Made by a program: the position numbers and the translations under genes. The notes beneath the pieces were generated by a model. It was not told the DNA's origin. It saw only the letters and a list, made by a program, of their open reading frames with translations, and searched no databases. From Fremontodendron californicum (taxonomy: Eukaryota > Streptophyta > Magnoliopsida > Malvales > Malvaceae), in assembly GCA_030761205.1 (NCBI GenBank), contig JAULJL010000040.1, forward strand, positions 13,710,603 through 13,774,602: a stretch of 64,000 nucleotides of DNA, given 5' to 3'. Shown here in pieces: positions 35,895 to 47,430 of this stretch. How positions within the stretch are numbered: position 1 is the first letter of the stretch; every line of letters begins with the position of its first letter.

Positions 35895-36684
35895 TTAAAC
35901 TTGTTGAATACTACTTTAAAGATGATAGTAATCAATTGAATTAAGTTCGGTTTCGGCAAATTTTTTTTTTTTTACTTCATTCTGGCATTGTAGCATTCAT
36001 TGGGTGATCATTTCTGTGTGTTTTTCAGTTTTAGTTTCATGCTGATAACATTTCATTTATTGCTTTACTCAAAAAAGTAATCTGTCTATACTCTATACCA
36101 ACCAGAAAAACCAAAACTTGAGATACAGAATTACAGATAGCTCCAAAGTCCAACAAACCAAAGCAATGTTGCAAAACTGCTAAGATATATATTATTAGTA
36201 ATTATCAAATAAATGCAGACCATGGCATAAAGTAATATAAAAAACCATTCTTCTTTTACCAAAAAATGTATAGGAACCTGATCTAAAAGAAGAAATCTGA
36301 ATCTTAACTATTGCATGTGTTGAAATAGACAAAGAAAATATGTTACTTATTTGTTTCTTTGGACTTGCATGATCTTCAAGGGTCATCCATTTAATTACCA
36401 GATGTAGATGATGGTACCCTTCAATTTTCCCACAATTTATCCTTATTTTAACATATACAAGGCTTTCCATTCTTATGCAAAATGAGATTCTCCTTATGGA
36501 AAAGGGCGCACCTCATCAGCCAACAGCTTTGTCTCCATGTGAACTTAAAATTGAGTTGATATTCTATGCTAATCATTTCTTCATTATTTTACTTTAAACA
36601 TGCTTGTAGTGGAAAATGAGACATATTTGTGCAGTGGGAGTATGAGCTAATTTGATTTTTCTTAGGACCTTTATTCACACAACT
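35895..36684 (-). other. FH6 3' flank
   Basis: Probable 3' UTR of the formin gene nearest the stop codon, then AT-rich flank. A minus-strand frame at 36195-36470 has no recognisable family and is taken as chance. Confidence 0.5.
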
Positions 36685-39600
36685 TCATGGAGACAAGCTT
36701 TCATCATCTGAACTTCCATCTTGTCTCGGATTGTACTTGTTAAGAACTGGTAGTGAAGCAGTTGCAGATATCCGAAAGGATCTAGCAGAACCCACCATTG
36801 TTTTATCCTGCATTCGCCCCACTTCCTTGCAGACATGATCCAATACTGACAGGAAATCTCTCACAATCATGAAGATTCTCAAAGGATGAACTTCTTCCTT
36901 TGCTGCATTCCCATGAAAATATTCAGTAACTTCTTTCACAAGCAATAAAGCTTTTCTTTCATCTGCTTTGATCTTAGCAATCTCCTCTTCAGCATCTCTT
37001 AGAAACATCTTCATCGAGTTGAAGAAATTCCCTTGCATATCTGGCTTCTCATACTGTAAAACCAATCTGGCCTTCTCAAGTCCTATTTCGAGCTTCGACA
37101 CATAACCGCTTAGGACATCGGAGTCCATTCCTGCTGCCTTTTTAACATTGCTGAGGTCTCTGCTCAGCCCAGCCACAACCTGCAATCCTTGCTTCCTGAA
37201 ATCCTCCTCCTTAATGTTGGAGGGCATTTTCATTTTGTTTTCAAGATTCCCATTTGTAGAGTTAGTACCAGCAGTACCTTCTGATCTAATTATCTCCTGA
37301 ACCACAAAGTGTAATAATGTTGTTTTCCCATCTGTTCCTTTTATATCAACAAGTTTCAAAAGGGTATAAAGTTTAAAAGCTTTAGCATCACCGCGATTTG
37401 TGCCAACATTCATCCGATTTCCTGTCCTGAGAACAGCTTCAAGGAGTTTGAGGAATAGCCTACTGTTCTTCAATTCCTCACTTGCTTCCTGAAAGTACAT
37501 AGAGAGAAATTAATTTATAGGAGCCTTTACCAGAGAGTTTTTGGAGTTTTTTTATGTGAAAGTCTTGGGGTATTTAAATCGCAAAGCATTGAGCCTTACT
37601 AATTTTAGCTATGTTACTCGAACTCAGATGTGAGTGTCGGACACAGGTATGATTGATTTATTATAAGTTTTTTCATGTAAATTTGGAGGGTCTTTAGGGG
37701 ATCATATCCCCGTATCCATGTCCGAATATGCGTCGGACACGAGTATCGGGTACGGATACTTCAAAAAAAATAAAGAGTCGAAGCAACATAGAATTTTAGT
37801 ACCTCAAGGGTTTGAAAAGACTTCCTCAAATATTTTACTTCTGTATCAAAGTTGGCTCTATAGAGCATGGCCTCAACTCTTCTGAAGGCAAAGGGGATAT
37901 CAAGCACTGTCTTGAGAAATCTTTCTGCAGATCCTAGTTTCGAGATGTCCCCATTGTACTCTCGAAGTTTTATTTCTTCCTCCTTTGTTGGAGCCATCTT
38001 TACCAAAGTCTCCAAAAGCTCAGCACCTAAGCTTTCTGGGTTACCTGTTAATGCAAACAGAATAGCATGTGATGTAGCAAACTGAAATTCAAGATTTAAA
38101 TAGACAATTATTTGCAAATCGAGGCCCACAATTGGCATCTTAAATGACTTTTTTATCTTCTTTCCTTGATCTATATATTTCTAAATATGCAGCTTACTTC
38201 GATACGAGTTATGCTTGAGCGCTTATTTATTGTCATAGACTCCAGGTGTTGTCTTATTTGATATATCTATATACTTCCTGTCATGTACATATATATTTTG
38301 AGTTTTGAGGTTTCAAACAACAAATTGATAAGGCTTTTCTGATGAAAATATAATGTAAATCGTGCTAGTTGCTCCTTTAATTGCTAATTTCAGTTGTCTA
38401 TGTGGCTGTCATCATAAACTGAGAGATTGATCATCAGCATGAAGTAATCTATTTATGTTGGCAAAGATTTGACATGGAAAGGCATTTTAAAAGACTTGAA
38501 AGTCAATGTATCACATTCTTAATAGAGGAAAATGATCAAATAAAAGAAGAGATACTAATAAGATGAGCTGAAGCGAAGATAAAAGATAAAAGATGTCAAT
38601 TAAAATAGTCATTGCAACGTAAATGAAGAATTGAAGATATGAATAGCTTGAGATAAGGAAAACTATTTTAAATTCTAGTTGATTAAAATATATGTGGTAA
38701 AATATTGTAGGGAATAGGTCTTCCAAGAACATGGTTTTCCTATGTAACTTTGTCTTCATTTTTTCTGTTTTTAATATATTTAACATTTTTGTTGTTGTTC
38801 ATCTTTCATCGACACAAGGGCTGGAGATGCAACCCAGATTTCAAAAATCGAAATTTGATGAAGTAGAAATATATTTTCAGAGATGGTGCGTGACAATATG
38901 TTTGAGCTCAATAACCTATCGGCAAACTATGTTATTCGAACTCAGACGTGAATGTCGGATATGGCGGATATATATCCGACACGGGTATATTCAAATTTTC
39001 TAAGTTTTTTCATGTATTTAGAGTCTTTGGAATGTTTTGTCCCATACCCATATCAAAATATGTATTGAACATGAATATTAAAAAAACAAAAAGAATCGGA
39101 GCAACATAGTCTGCAAATGATACCAGGTTGCTAAAACGTGGTTTACTATATTTTACTCCGTTCTCATATGCTTGCCGGTAAATGGAGACCCAAGCAGCAA
39201 GCTGCCAATTGCTATGTTTCTTTGGGAGAAGTGAAAACCAAATAGAACGATAGAAAATGGGAAAAATTATACTTATGACTTACCATCCAAAAGAGCTTCT
39301 GAAACTTCATCTCGCGTGACATTCAATGCTCTCAACAGTATGGCAATGTTTTGAGACTTCTTTGGATCCAACACTCTATTTTCCTTTTCAACAGGAGGCA
39401 GAACTGATCTTCTAGTAGGTTCTTTCGGTACTGAATTCGTGGAATTGCACCCAAAAAGAGTCTCCATCATGTCCTCATTCAATCTGCAAACAAGTAAGAT
39501 TTTTTTTCCCCCAAGATTATAAACTGAATCCCCAGTCAGGAAATGTATACAAGTTTTGTCACTTACTGAAATGAGCTTGATTTTAACTGGTCCCACACTG

Positions 39601-41086
39601 TAGCTCTCTCCGAGGTTGCTCGCACTTTGTCCCAGTGCAAAGGTTTTAACTTGGGCTTTGCACAATCCATGTCATCCCCATCTGTCTTCTCTGAAGAACT
39701 GGCACCTTTATAATTGACCTCTTCCATGGATTTTCTAGTGCCACTCCCTGGACTATTTTTGGGACTTGGAATCCAGGATTCTTGCTTTTTCAACACCTGG
39801 GAAGGTTTTGGAGACACATTGGTCTCCAAAGACCTTACTGTTCTTGGTATTGACAGTCCTACTGCTGCTGGTGGTGGCGGAGGGGGTGGTGGCGGTGGCG
39901 GAGGTGGAGGTGGAACTTGAACTGGAATTTTTCTTCTTTGTGGGGACGAATTGTTGCTAATTGATCGAAGTAGTGCCATATTAGGAGGTGGTGGTGGGGA
40001 CGAGAATTTTGGCCTTTTTGCATAAGTAATTTCTTGAGTCTCATGTGGCTCGGCTACTAGACCTTGTGGTTGTTGAAGAGGAAGCAATGGTGGCGGTGGC
40101 GGTGGCGGAGGAGGAGGAGGAGGAGGAGAAGGCTGCTGCTGCTGCTGCTGTTTTATTGAAGGTATAATAACATGCTTCATTTCTGGTGAAGAAGCTAAAA
40201 GCCTTGTTTTTTGAGATGTACTTTTGGAACAAGGAACAGAATTAGTATTCCCCTTCATTTCATTCCTCACCGGAGTCACCAAATTGCTATTTACCGGACG
40301 TTTAACCGGAGTATAATAGCTTTCTTCATTGCTGATTATTGAGCCCTGTGGGGTATAAAAAGCTGTCCCCTGACTCTCTTCATCTGAAAAAGATGATGAA
40401 CATGAATGTGACATTGCAGTCGGTGAATTCTCAAGTGTAAGAGGCTTAGCCAATGGAGGCAATGGCTGCAATTCTGGACTCAGCCTATACCTATCCGATC
40501 TCTTTATTGAATTCAATTTATGATAAGGTGAACCATTTGTTCCTTCACTCACCGATCTCCGACTAGGCTCTACCACGGTTCCAATGTAAAGAAAACTCGA
40601 AGGTGGAACCCTGTTGGAGTCTTGTTGGAACCTTTCTGAGTTCCTTCCGACAAGCTTCTGTGTTTCTCCAGGGTGTTTAGCCGCCTTGTGTCGGTACAAA
40701 AAGAAAGCAAGTCCGGATAACATTCCCAATGTGACAATCCCGACAGATATTACAATTGCAACCTTTTTAGCTGGTTTGGCTGGTTGGGTTGCAGTTGGGA
40801 TTGGAATTGAGCCATTGGTTGGTGCCGCTGGAGGAGTAGTTTGTTGATTCTGATCTGGGTTTTGCCCTGAAGGAACTTCAGGGAAGAATGGCTGACTTGG
40901 GTCTTGAAAAACAGGACTATCCGGCGGCGGAGGTGGTGGTGGAGGTAAAGAATTGTCAGTGCCTGGAAACAATGGTTGGTGTAGAATTCTTCTATGAATT
41001 ACAGGAGGAGAAGAAGAAGAACTTTTTGTTTTCGATGTAAATAGTGATAGAAAGATGAAAAAGAGGCTCAAATGAAGAGCTCTCAT
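36685..41086 (-). CDS. FH6: Type I formin, FH6-like actin nucleator
   Basis: Four exons on the minus strand: 41086-39567, 39483-39284, 38044-37803, 37488-36685, joining in frame to 921 residues. N-terminal signal peptide (MRALHLSLFFIFLSLF, 1-22), an extracellular Pro-rich part with SPPVIHRRILHQPLFPG, then one membrane helix at about 108-130 (KKVAIVISVGIVTLGMLSG). The cytosolic FH1 region has three Pro runs (about 318-332, 363-367, 391-405). FH2 starts at about 475 (KPKLKPLHWDKVRATSE) and includes LDPKKSQNIAILLRALN, NPESLGAELLETLVKMAP and the hallmark GNRMNVGTNRGDAKAFKL. Such formins anchor at the plasma membrane and nucleate and elongate actin filaments, FH1 delivering profilin-actin. The sequence agrees throughout with Arabidopsis FH6 as I remember it, including FRISATASLPVL near the end. 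The start chosen gives the signal peptide; an ORF upstream of it lacks family support. MITEs lie in introns 2 and 3 and a MULE upstream. Confidence 0.96.
37609..37791. mobile_element. hAT-like MITE in FH6 intron 3 (CTATGTT family, copy C)
   Basis: A 183-bp element from CTATGTTACTCGAACTC to GAGTCGAAGCAACATAG with perfect 8-bp duplication AATTTTAG (37601-37608 and 37792-37799). This is the cleanest copy and defines the family. Its flank is three bases from the intron donor (GT at 37802-37801). Confidence 0.93.
38927..39109. mobile_element. hAT-like MITE in FH6 intron 2 (CTATGTT family, copy D)
   Basis: A 183-bp element from CTATGTTATTCGAACTC to GAATCGGAGCAACATAG. The 8-bp flanks TCGGCAAA and TCTGCAAA agree at seven of eight positions. 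Intron 2 (38045-39283) is otherwise AT-rich and unremarkable. Confidence 0.88.
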
Positions 41087-41345
41087 GGTGAAATTTTCTG
41101 GGTCGAAGATCTTCTTCTGTTTTTTTCTTCTTTCTCCAAATTCATGTTCTTGGGGAGGACTTCGTTTTTTTTCTTTTCGAGCCTCTGCAAAAATGCAAAG
41201 CAAAACAAAGGAAGAAAAATTAAAAATAAAATAAAAAATCACTTTGTTTTAAATGATAAAAATGGAAAGAGAGAGAAGCATTAGACTATTTTAGTCAGGG
41301 GAAGCTTCGTTTTTGCTGCAACATCTGGATGCCCTCTCCAAGTAG

Positions 41346-42080
41346 GGGTTTTTTATACGAATATAGTTAAAAAAAAAAAAAAATTAAATCTCAAAGTACC
41401 TATGCTTTTAGATTATTTTTCAAAATACGCTCGTTTTAAAATTAGCTGGGAAATCGCCACCCCCATGGCGATTTCTCAACATCAAAATATTGATTTTGGC
41501 TAAAAATACCAAGGGAAATCGCCATGGGGGGTGGCGATTTCCCTTGGTATTTTTTTCAAAATTTGATAAAAATACCAAGGGAAATCGCCACCCCCCATGG
41601 CGATTTCTCTTGGTATTTTTAACCAAATTTGTAAAAAGAATGAAGGGAAATCGCCATGGGGGGTGGCGATTTCCCTTCATATAATTTTTTTTTTAATTAA
41701 TCAACAAATTTTAATTTTTTTTTATTTTTTAAATTTAAAAATTATAAATTAAATTAAGTTTCTTATTAAATTTAAATATGGAAAATTTTATTTCTTATAA
41801 AAATTAAAAAAACAAAATAATATTTCTTCTTAAATTTGTATATCAAAAATTATATTTGTAAGTTTTGTTTAAATTTTAAAATTTTAAAATTTTGTAAGTT
41901 TTGTTTTTTAATTTTAAAATTTATAAATTAAATTAAAATAATTTTTTTATAATTAAAAAAAAAATTCGTAAGGTAAATTTTATTATTTAAAATTTATGAA
42001 CAAATTTTTTTAAATTTTGTTAATTGATTTGTATTAGATAAAAACAAAAAACAAACAAAAAAAACTTGCATTACATTTTC
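41346..42080 (+). repeat. MULE left terminal inverted repeat
   Basis: About 735 bp, the inverse of 46324-47030. The outer ~330 bp contain four palindromes and the inner part is AT-rich, ending CATTACATTTTC. Confidence 0.93.
41448..41675. repeat. Four hairpins in the left MULE terminus
   Basis: Palindromes of 30-31 bp, GGGAAATCGCCA and its inverse TGGCGATTTCCC around a run of C or G, occur at 41448-41477, 41513-41543, 41579-41609 and 41645-41675, at a spacing of about 66 bp and with alternating orientation of the core. Open frames reading GNRHGGWRFP over them are artefacts of the repeat. Confidence 0.92.
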
Positions 42081-42123
42081 ATAAGCAAACAAGTGAAATT
42101 CTGGAAAGCAGAAAAAAAAAATT

Positions 42124-43287
42124 CAGCTATATTTCAGTCCATCAAATGCTGCAGAAAATATTGGAACTTGATTTTTTCTGCAATGGATAAGACTGATGAT
42201 ATAGGTTTTTAAACAGGTTTCAGCTATTTTCCAGTCCATCAAATGCTGGAGAAAATATTGGAACTTGATTTTTTCTGCAATGGATAAGACTGATGATATA
42301 GGTTTTTAGACAGGTTTCAGCTATTTTCCAGTCCATCAAATGCTGGAGAAAATATTGGAACTTGATTTTTTCTGCAATAGATAAGACTGATGATATAGGT
42401 TTTTAGACAGGTTTCAGCTATTTTCCAGTCCATCAAATGCTGCAGTAAATATTGGAACTTGATTTTTTCTGCAATGGATAAGACTGATGATATAGGTTTT
42501 TAGACAGGTTTCAGCTATTTTCCAGTCCATCAAATGCTGGAGAAAATATTGGAACTTGATTTTTTCTGCAATGGATAAGACTGATGATATAGGTTTTTAG
42601 ACAGGTTTCAGCTATTTTCCAGTCCATCAAATGCTGGAGAAAATATTGGAACTTGATTTTTTCTGCAATGGATAAGACTGATGATATAGGTTTTTAGACA
42701 GGTTTCAGCTATTTTCCAGTCCATCAAATGCTGGAGAAAATATTGGAACTTGATTTTTTCTGCAATGGATAAGACTGATGATATAGGTTTTTAGACAGGT
42801 TTCAGCTATTTTCCAGTCCATCAAATGCTGGAGAAAATATTGGAACTTGATTTTTTCTGCAATAGATAAGACTGATGATATAGGTTTTTAGACAGGTTTC
42901 AGCTATTTTCCAGTCCATCAAATGCTGCAGTAAATATTGGAACTTGATTTTTTCTGCAATGGATAAGACTGATGATATAGGTTTTTAGACAGGTTTCAGC
43001 TATTTTCCAGTCCATCAAATGCTGGAGAAAATATTGGAACTTGATTTTTTCTGCAATGGATAAGACTGATGATATAGGTTTTTAGACAGGTTTCAGCTAT
43101 TTTCCAGTCCATCAAATGCTGGAGAAAATATTGGAACTTGATTTTTTCTGCAATGGATAAGACTGATGATATAGGTTTTTAGACAGGTTTCAGCTATTTT
43201 CCAGTCCATCAAATGCTGGAGAAAATATTGGAACTTGATTCTTTCTGCAATGGATGAGACAAATGATGGGATTTATCAATGACATTT
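42124..43287. repeat. 97-bp minisatellite inside the MULE
   Basis: Twelve units, starting at 42124 and then every 97 bp to 43191, begin CAGCTATTTTCCAGTCCATC and include CTGATGATATAGGTTTTTAG. Unit 12 fades after about 60 bp. Two variants (CAATAGATAAG in units 3 and 8, GCTGCAGTAAAT in units 4 and 9) recur five units apart, so a five-unit block (485 bp) was duplicated as a whole. The array lies about 250 bp upstream of the transposase start. Confidence 0.95.
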
Positions 43288-43545
43288 TGCATTGTATAAG
43301 TTATAACTTTTTCAGTCAAATAGTCAAATAGTCCTAGGCAGAATATCAGAATCAGATTCCATCCTATACAAAGGATGGGATTTGTCATCTGGTACAACAT
43401 AATGAACCATTATAAATTCATAATACTTATGAAGGTTTACAATACCCCCATACAACAGTTTTTCAATCAGATTTTTCCTGAGTGCTAAAACCTCCTCATT
43501 CTCATTCTCATCCTTCTATATTTCTTCTTTCTTTTGCTACACAAC

Positions 43546-46275
43546 ATGAGCAATAGAGTGATCGCATTGGTCTACTATAATGGCCAAATTCATAATACTG
43601 ACGAATGTGCTACCTTTGATTGTGAACGTCCAAAAAGTTTTCGTGTTGAAGACGACGTCACATTAGAGGAACTGAAGCTGCAAATTCATACAAAAATTAA
43701 AGCTGGAACTAGAAAAAGAGTTTCAGAGGTTAAGTACAGGCATCCTCTTTCTATTGGTGAAGGATGTGTCCGATATAGAACATTTCCACTTGAAGATGAT
43801 GATGTCAGATGCATGTTTTATGCTCATGAGACATTTGCAAATGTTGGTGTCCTTGAGTTATATGCTGACATAGATGATGTTGACGATGATTGCGGCCCTT
43901 CAAATGTTCGCACAACAGAAAACTTTCCCATAGAAGATTATGATTCAGGGTCGTTCTATGTTCACACTACATACGACGTTCCCACAGAAGAAGTCGTGCC
44001 CTTATCTCAAGCTACAACTTTTCAGACTTCATTAGTCTCACAAACCCTAATTCCTACTACCCTCGAAGATGAGCCAGCTGGTGTTGATCCTGTTTGTCCA
44101 CGTGGAGTCCATGGTGAAGATGTTGGTGAATTTAGTGAGCAAGAAGAGGATGCTGAATTCGCAAGTGATGACAATACTGATTCTGACCCAGACGTCATCC
44201 CTGCTGAGATCAACACTCATGGAGATATCAACACTCATCGAGATATTCCCCCATATCAGGCTGCATCCCATATGCATACACTGGATCTGGAGGCAATGCA
44301 TGTGCCGGAATTTCCAGAGTATGTTCATACATTAGCTACGCCTCTGACATTTGATCCATCTGCACTTGATCTGTGTGTTGGGTTACAATTCCCAACGAAA
44401 GAGGCTGTGCTTTCAGCTATCAAGCACTATAACATCAAAAACTCTGTAGATTACAGAGTAATTGAATCTGAGCCGACGAAATATTATGCCAAGTGCTTAA
44501 TGTATGGGAATGGGTGTAATTGGAGAATAAGGGCAACTTTTATGAAGAAGAAACATCTATGGGAGATTAGAAAATATGAAGGGCCTCATACTTGCACATC
44601 GGCGAGGATTTCACAAGATCATTGCAAGTTAGATTGTAACATGATCTGCTCATGCATTTTGTCATTGGTCCAAGCAAATCCGGAGATTTCCGTTTCAGTT
44701 TTGATCGCTGAGATGCGAATCCGGTATGGATACATCACCTCCTACAAGAAAACATGGCAAGCAAAGCAAAAGGCAATTGTTCGAGTATTTGGCGATTGGG
44801 AAAGATCGTACAATGAGCTACCTAAATGGTTAGGTGCAATGCAACATTTCGTGCCTGGTACAATTGTGGAATTGCAAACGATACCTGCATATCACGGTGA
44901 TCGATTGGTCCAAGGTAAGAGAATATTCCATCGACTATTTTGGACATTTAAGTCGTGCATTGAAGGGTATCCGTATTGTAAACCACTGTGCAAATAGACG
45001 GTACTTTCTTATATGGAAAATACAAAGGCACATTATTGTTAGCTATTGCACAAGATGGCAACCGAAACATACTGCCAATTGCCTTTGCCATTGTGGAGGG
45101 TGAGACAACAGAGGCTTGGTCATTCTTTCTCAGTAACTTGCGCAGACACGTGACAAAACAGCCTGGCATTTGCTTGCTGTCTGATCGACATGAAGCCATC
45201 AAAGCTGCGATTAGACGCAATGGTGGATGGAATCCTCCACATGCATATTCAGTGTACTGCATTCGACACATTGCAGCGAACTTTATGAAAAAGTTTAACA
45301 ATAAGGAATTGCGTCGACAAATTGTTAACATGGGTATGGAATCAAATCATAGTTATTTTATCTCTTATATTTCGTTTAGCATATAAAATAATATTGAAAT
45401 TCAAAAGTTTTTTGTTTTTAAATTTATTAGGATACGAGTTGAGGCGACCGAATTTTCATTTCATGTATGACAATCTTCGTGGAGAAAATGCAGAGGCGGC
45501 TAACTGGCTTGATAGGATCCCCAAGGAGAAGTGGGCGCAGTCATATGATCAAGGAAGGCGTTATGGCCATATGACAACCAACCTAGCTGAATCTATCAAT
45601 TCGGTGTTGAAGGGAACACGTCATCTTCCCATTACTGCTTTAGTGCAATCAACATATTATAGGTTGGCTGCACTTTTTGTTAAGATGGGGAACAAACAAA
45701 TTGCCATGATGGAGGGAGGGCACACATATTGTGAAACAGTCACACAAGCTATGCAAGAAAATCGCAGGAAAGCTAACTCCCACATTGTTCGTAATTTTAC
45801 GCGAGCAAATCAATCTTTTCTGGTTGAAGAGTTAGTTGCTCCACAAGAGGGTGTTTCTGCAATGAACTACAAAGTCAACCTCAGTGACATGTGGTGTGAT
45901 TGTGGAAAGTTTCAAGCACAAAGGTTCCCTTGTTCACATGTAGTTGCTGCCTGTGCACATGTCCATGTAGATTGCATGCAATATGTGGACAAAGTCTATA
46001 AACTGGAAAATATATTGAATGTTTATAAACATGAGTTCGAAGCTGTTGGAAATGAAGGTTACTGGCCTCAATATGATGGTCCAGAAGTGTGTCCCAATCA
46101 AGAAATGCGGAGAAATCCACATGGTCGGCCAAAATCAAGTCGTATTCGTAATGAAATGGACCTCAGGGAGAAAGGCCAACCAAAACGTTGTGGATTATGC
46201 AGAAACGGAGGTCATAACCGTCGAAATTGTCCGCAACGATTTGGCACATTGGGGGAGACTTCGCATCAACAATAA
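43546..46275 (+). pseudogene. MULE transposase, one frameshift
   Basis: Start at ATG 43546 (MSNRVIALVYYNGQI). An N-terminal PB1-like domain (about 1-110) is followed by an acidic linker, the MuDR domain from about residue 278 (FPTKEAVLSAIKHYNI, CNWRIRATF) and the catalytic MULE domain from about 481. The latter has VQIDGTFLYGKYKG (first Asp), LLSDRHEAIKAA (second Asp) and MTTNLAESINSVLKG (likely Glu). A SWIM finger (WCDCGKFQAQRFPCSH) and a CCHC knuckle (CGLCRNGGHNRRNC) end the protein. A 97-bp intron, 45334-45430, joins NMG to YELRRP in phase. At about 44987 the frame shifts: CCACTGTGCAAATAG should be CCACT-N-GTGCAAATAGAC, so one base is lost between KPL and VQIDG and a TAG follows at once. 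No slippery heptamer is seen, so a mutation is likelier than programmed shifting. The transposase would cut and join its own ends. Confidence 0.93.
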
Positions 46276-46323
46276 ATGAATTACATGTTTTTCTCAACTT
46301 ATCATGTACTTTGGATTATAAGG

Positions 46324-47030
46324 GAAAATGTAATGTAAGTTTTTTTTGTTTGTTTTTTGTTTTTATCTAATACAAATCAATTAACAAAATTAAAAAAAAT
46401 TTGTTCATAAATTTTAAATAATAAAATTTACCTTACGAATTTTTTTTTTTAATTATAAAAAAAATATTTTAATTTAATTTATAAATTTTAAAATTAAAAA
46501 ACAAAACTTACAAAATTTTAAAATTTAAACAAAACTTACAAATATAATTTTTGATATACAAATTTAAGAAGAAATATTATTTTGTTTTTTTAATTTTTAT
46601 AAGAAATAAAATTTTCCATATTTAAATTTAATAAGAAACTTAATTTAATTTATAATTTTTAAATTTAAAAAATAAAATTTACAAATTAAAAAAAAATTAC
46701 ATGAAGGGAAATCGCCACCCCCCATGGCGATTTCCCTTCATTCTTTTTACAAATTTGGTTAAAAATACCATGGGAAATCGCCACGGGGGTGGCGATTTCC
46801 CTTGGTATTTTTATCAAATTTTAAAAAAAATACCAAGGGAAATCGCCACCCCCCATGGCGATTTCCCTTGGTATTTTTAGCCAAAATCAATATTTTGATG
46901 CTGGGAAATCGCCATGGGGGGTGGCGATTTCCCAGCTAATTTTAAAACGAGCGTATTTTGAGAAATAATCTGAAAGTATAGGTACTTTGGGGTTTAATTT
47001 TTTTTTTGGCTATATTCGTATAAAAAACCC
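46324..47030 (-). repeat. MULE right terminal inverted repeat
   Basis: About 707 bp, the inverse of the left terminus with scattered small indels, ending CGTATAAAAAACCC. Confidence 0.93.
46706..46933. repeat. Four hairpins in the right MULE terminus
   Basis: Counterparts of the left palindromes at 46706-46736, 46772-46801, 46837-46867 and 46903-46933. Several arms are more perfect here than at the left (for example GGCGATTTCCC where the left has GGCGATTTCTC). Confidence 0.92.
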
Positions 47031-47040
47031 CTCCAAGTAG

Positions 47041-47430
47041 CTGAGATCAGCAATGAGCCTTCATTCTTTTTTTTTTCAATTTTTAATAAAATTTGAAACT
47101 TTATTTTGGGTAATTTAATTATTAAATGGAATTTTTTTTGGGTAATTTAGTTTTGTCATTCACTACCTTTGGAGGTTTTTTTTTTTTTTTCAAAATAAAT
47201 GGACAATGATGACCATGGCAATGCTGAAAATTAAAGGCCCACATTCATGTCCTTTGTTGTCCATTTTTTATTATTACTTTGTTTCTTCTTTCGTGGGGAT
47301 CGAGAAATGCAGGGGCACATATTTCATTAATTTTGTTTTTTCGCTTTGCTGCCGTTAAATATTTCAACGACTAAAATTTGAGAATTTCGACTTAAAAATT
47401 TTATATTGAAATTTTGGCATAGACAAAGTA
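47041..47430. other. Former FH6 upstream DNA, no gene
   Basis: Sequence that adjoined the FH6 promoter side before the MULE inserted. It is AT-rich with T runs at 47067 and 47177. No motif is assigned. Confidence 0.5.

Larger units (their letters stand above)
41346..47030 (+). mobile_element. Full-length MULE DNA transposon
   Basis: A 5685-bp element with long terminal inverted repeats (41346-42080 and 46324-47030) beginning GGGTTTTTTATACGAATATAG. It is flanked by the direct repeat CTCCAAGTAG (41336-41345 and 47031-47040). A 9-10 bp duplication is the Mutator-superfamily signature. Inside are a 12-copy minisatellite and a transposase gene on the plus strand. The terminal repeats are nearly the same and the transposase has only one visible lesion, so the copy is fairly young. 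It sits about 250 bp upstream of the FH6 start codon. Confidence 0.96.

Noticed and set aside
39714..39960. Gly-rich ORFs opposite the formin
   Set aside because: Antisense reading of the FH1 proline codons.
41420..41684. Open frames on both strands encoding repeated GNRHGGWRFP peptides
   Set aside because: They only translate the palindrome array in the MULE terminus; both strands give the same peptide because the DNA is palindromic.
42124..43287. Regular repeats that might suggest a CRISPR array
   Set aside because: Units are 97 bp back to back without spacers, in a plant transposon; this is a minisatellite.
43534..43545. Earlier non-ATG start for the MULE transposase
   Set aside because: The codon at 43534 is TTG; the first ATG, at 43546, gives the expected MSNRVIALVYYNG start.
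44975..45000. Programmed ribosomal frameshift in the MULE transposase
   Set aside because: No slippery heptamer at CCACTGTGCAAATAG and no clear downstream pseudoknot; a one-base deletion explains it more simply.
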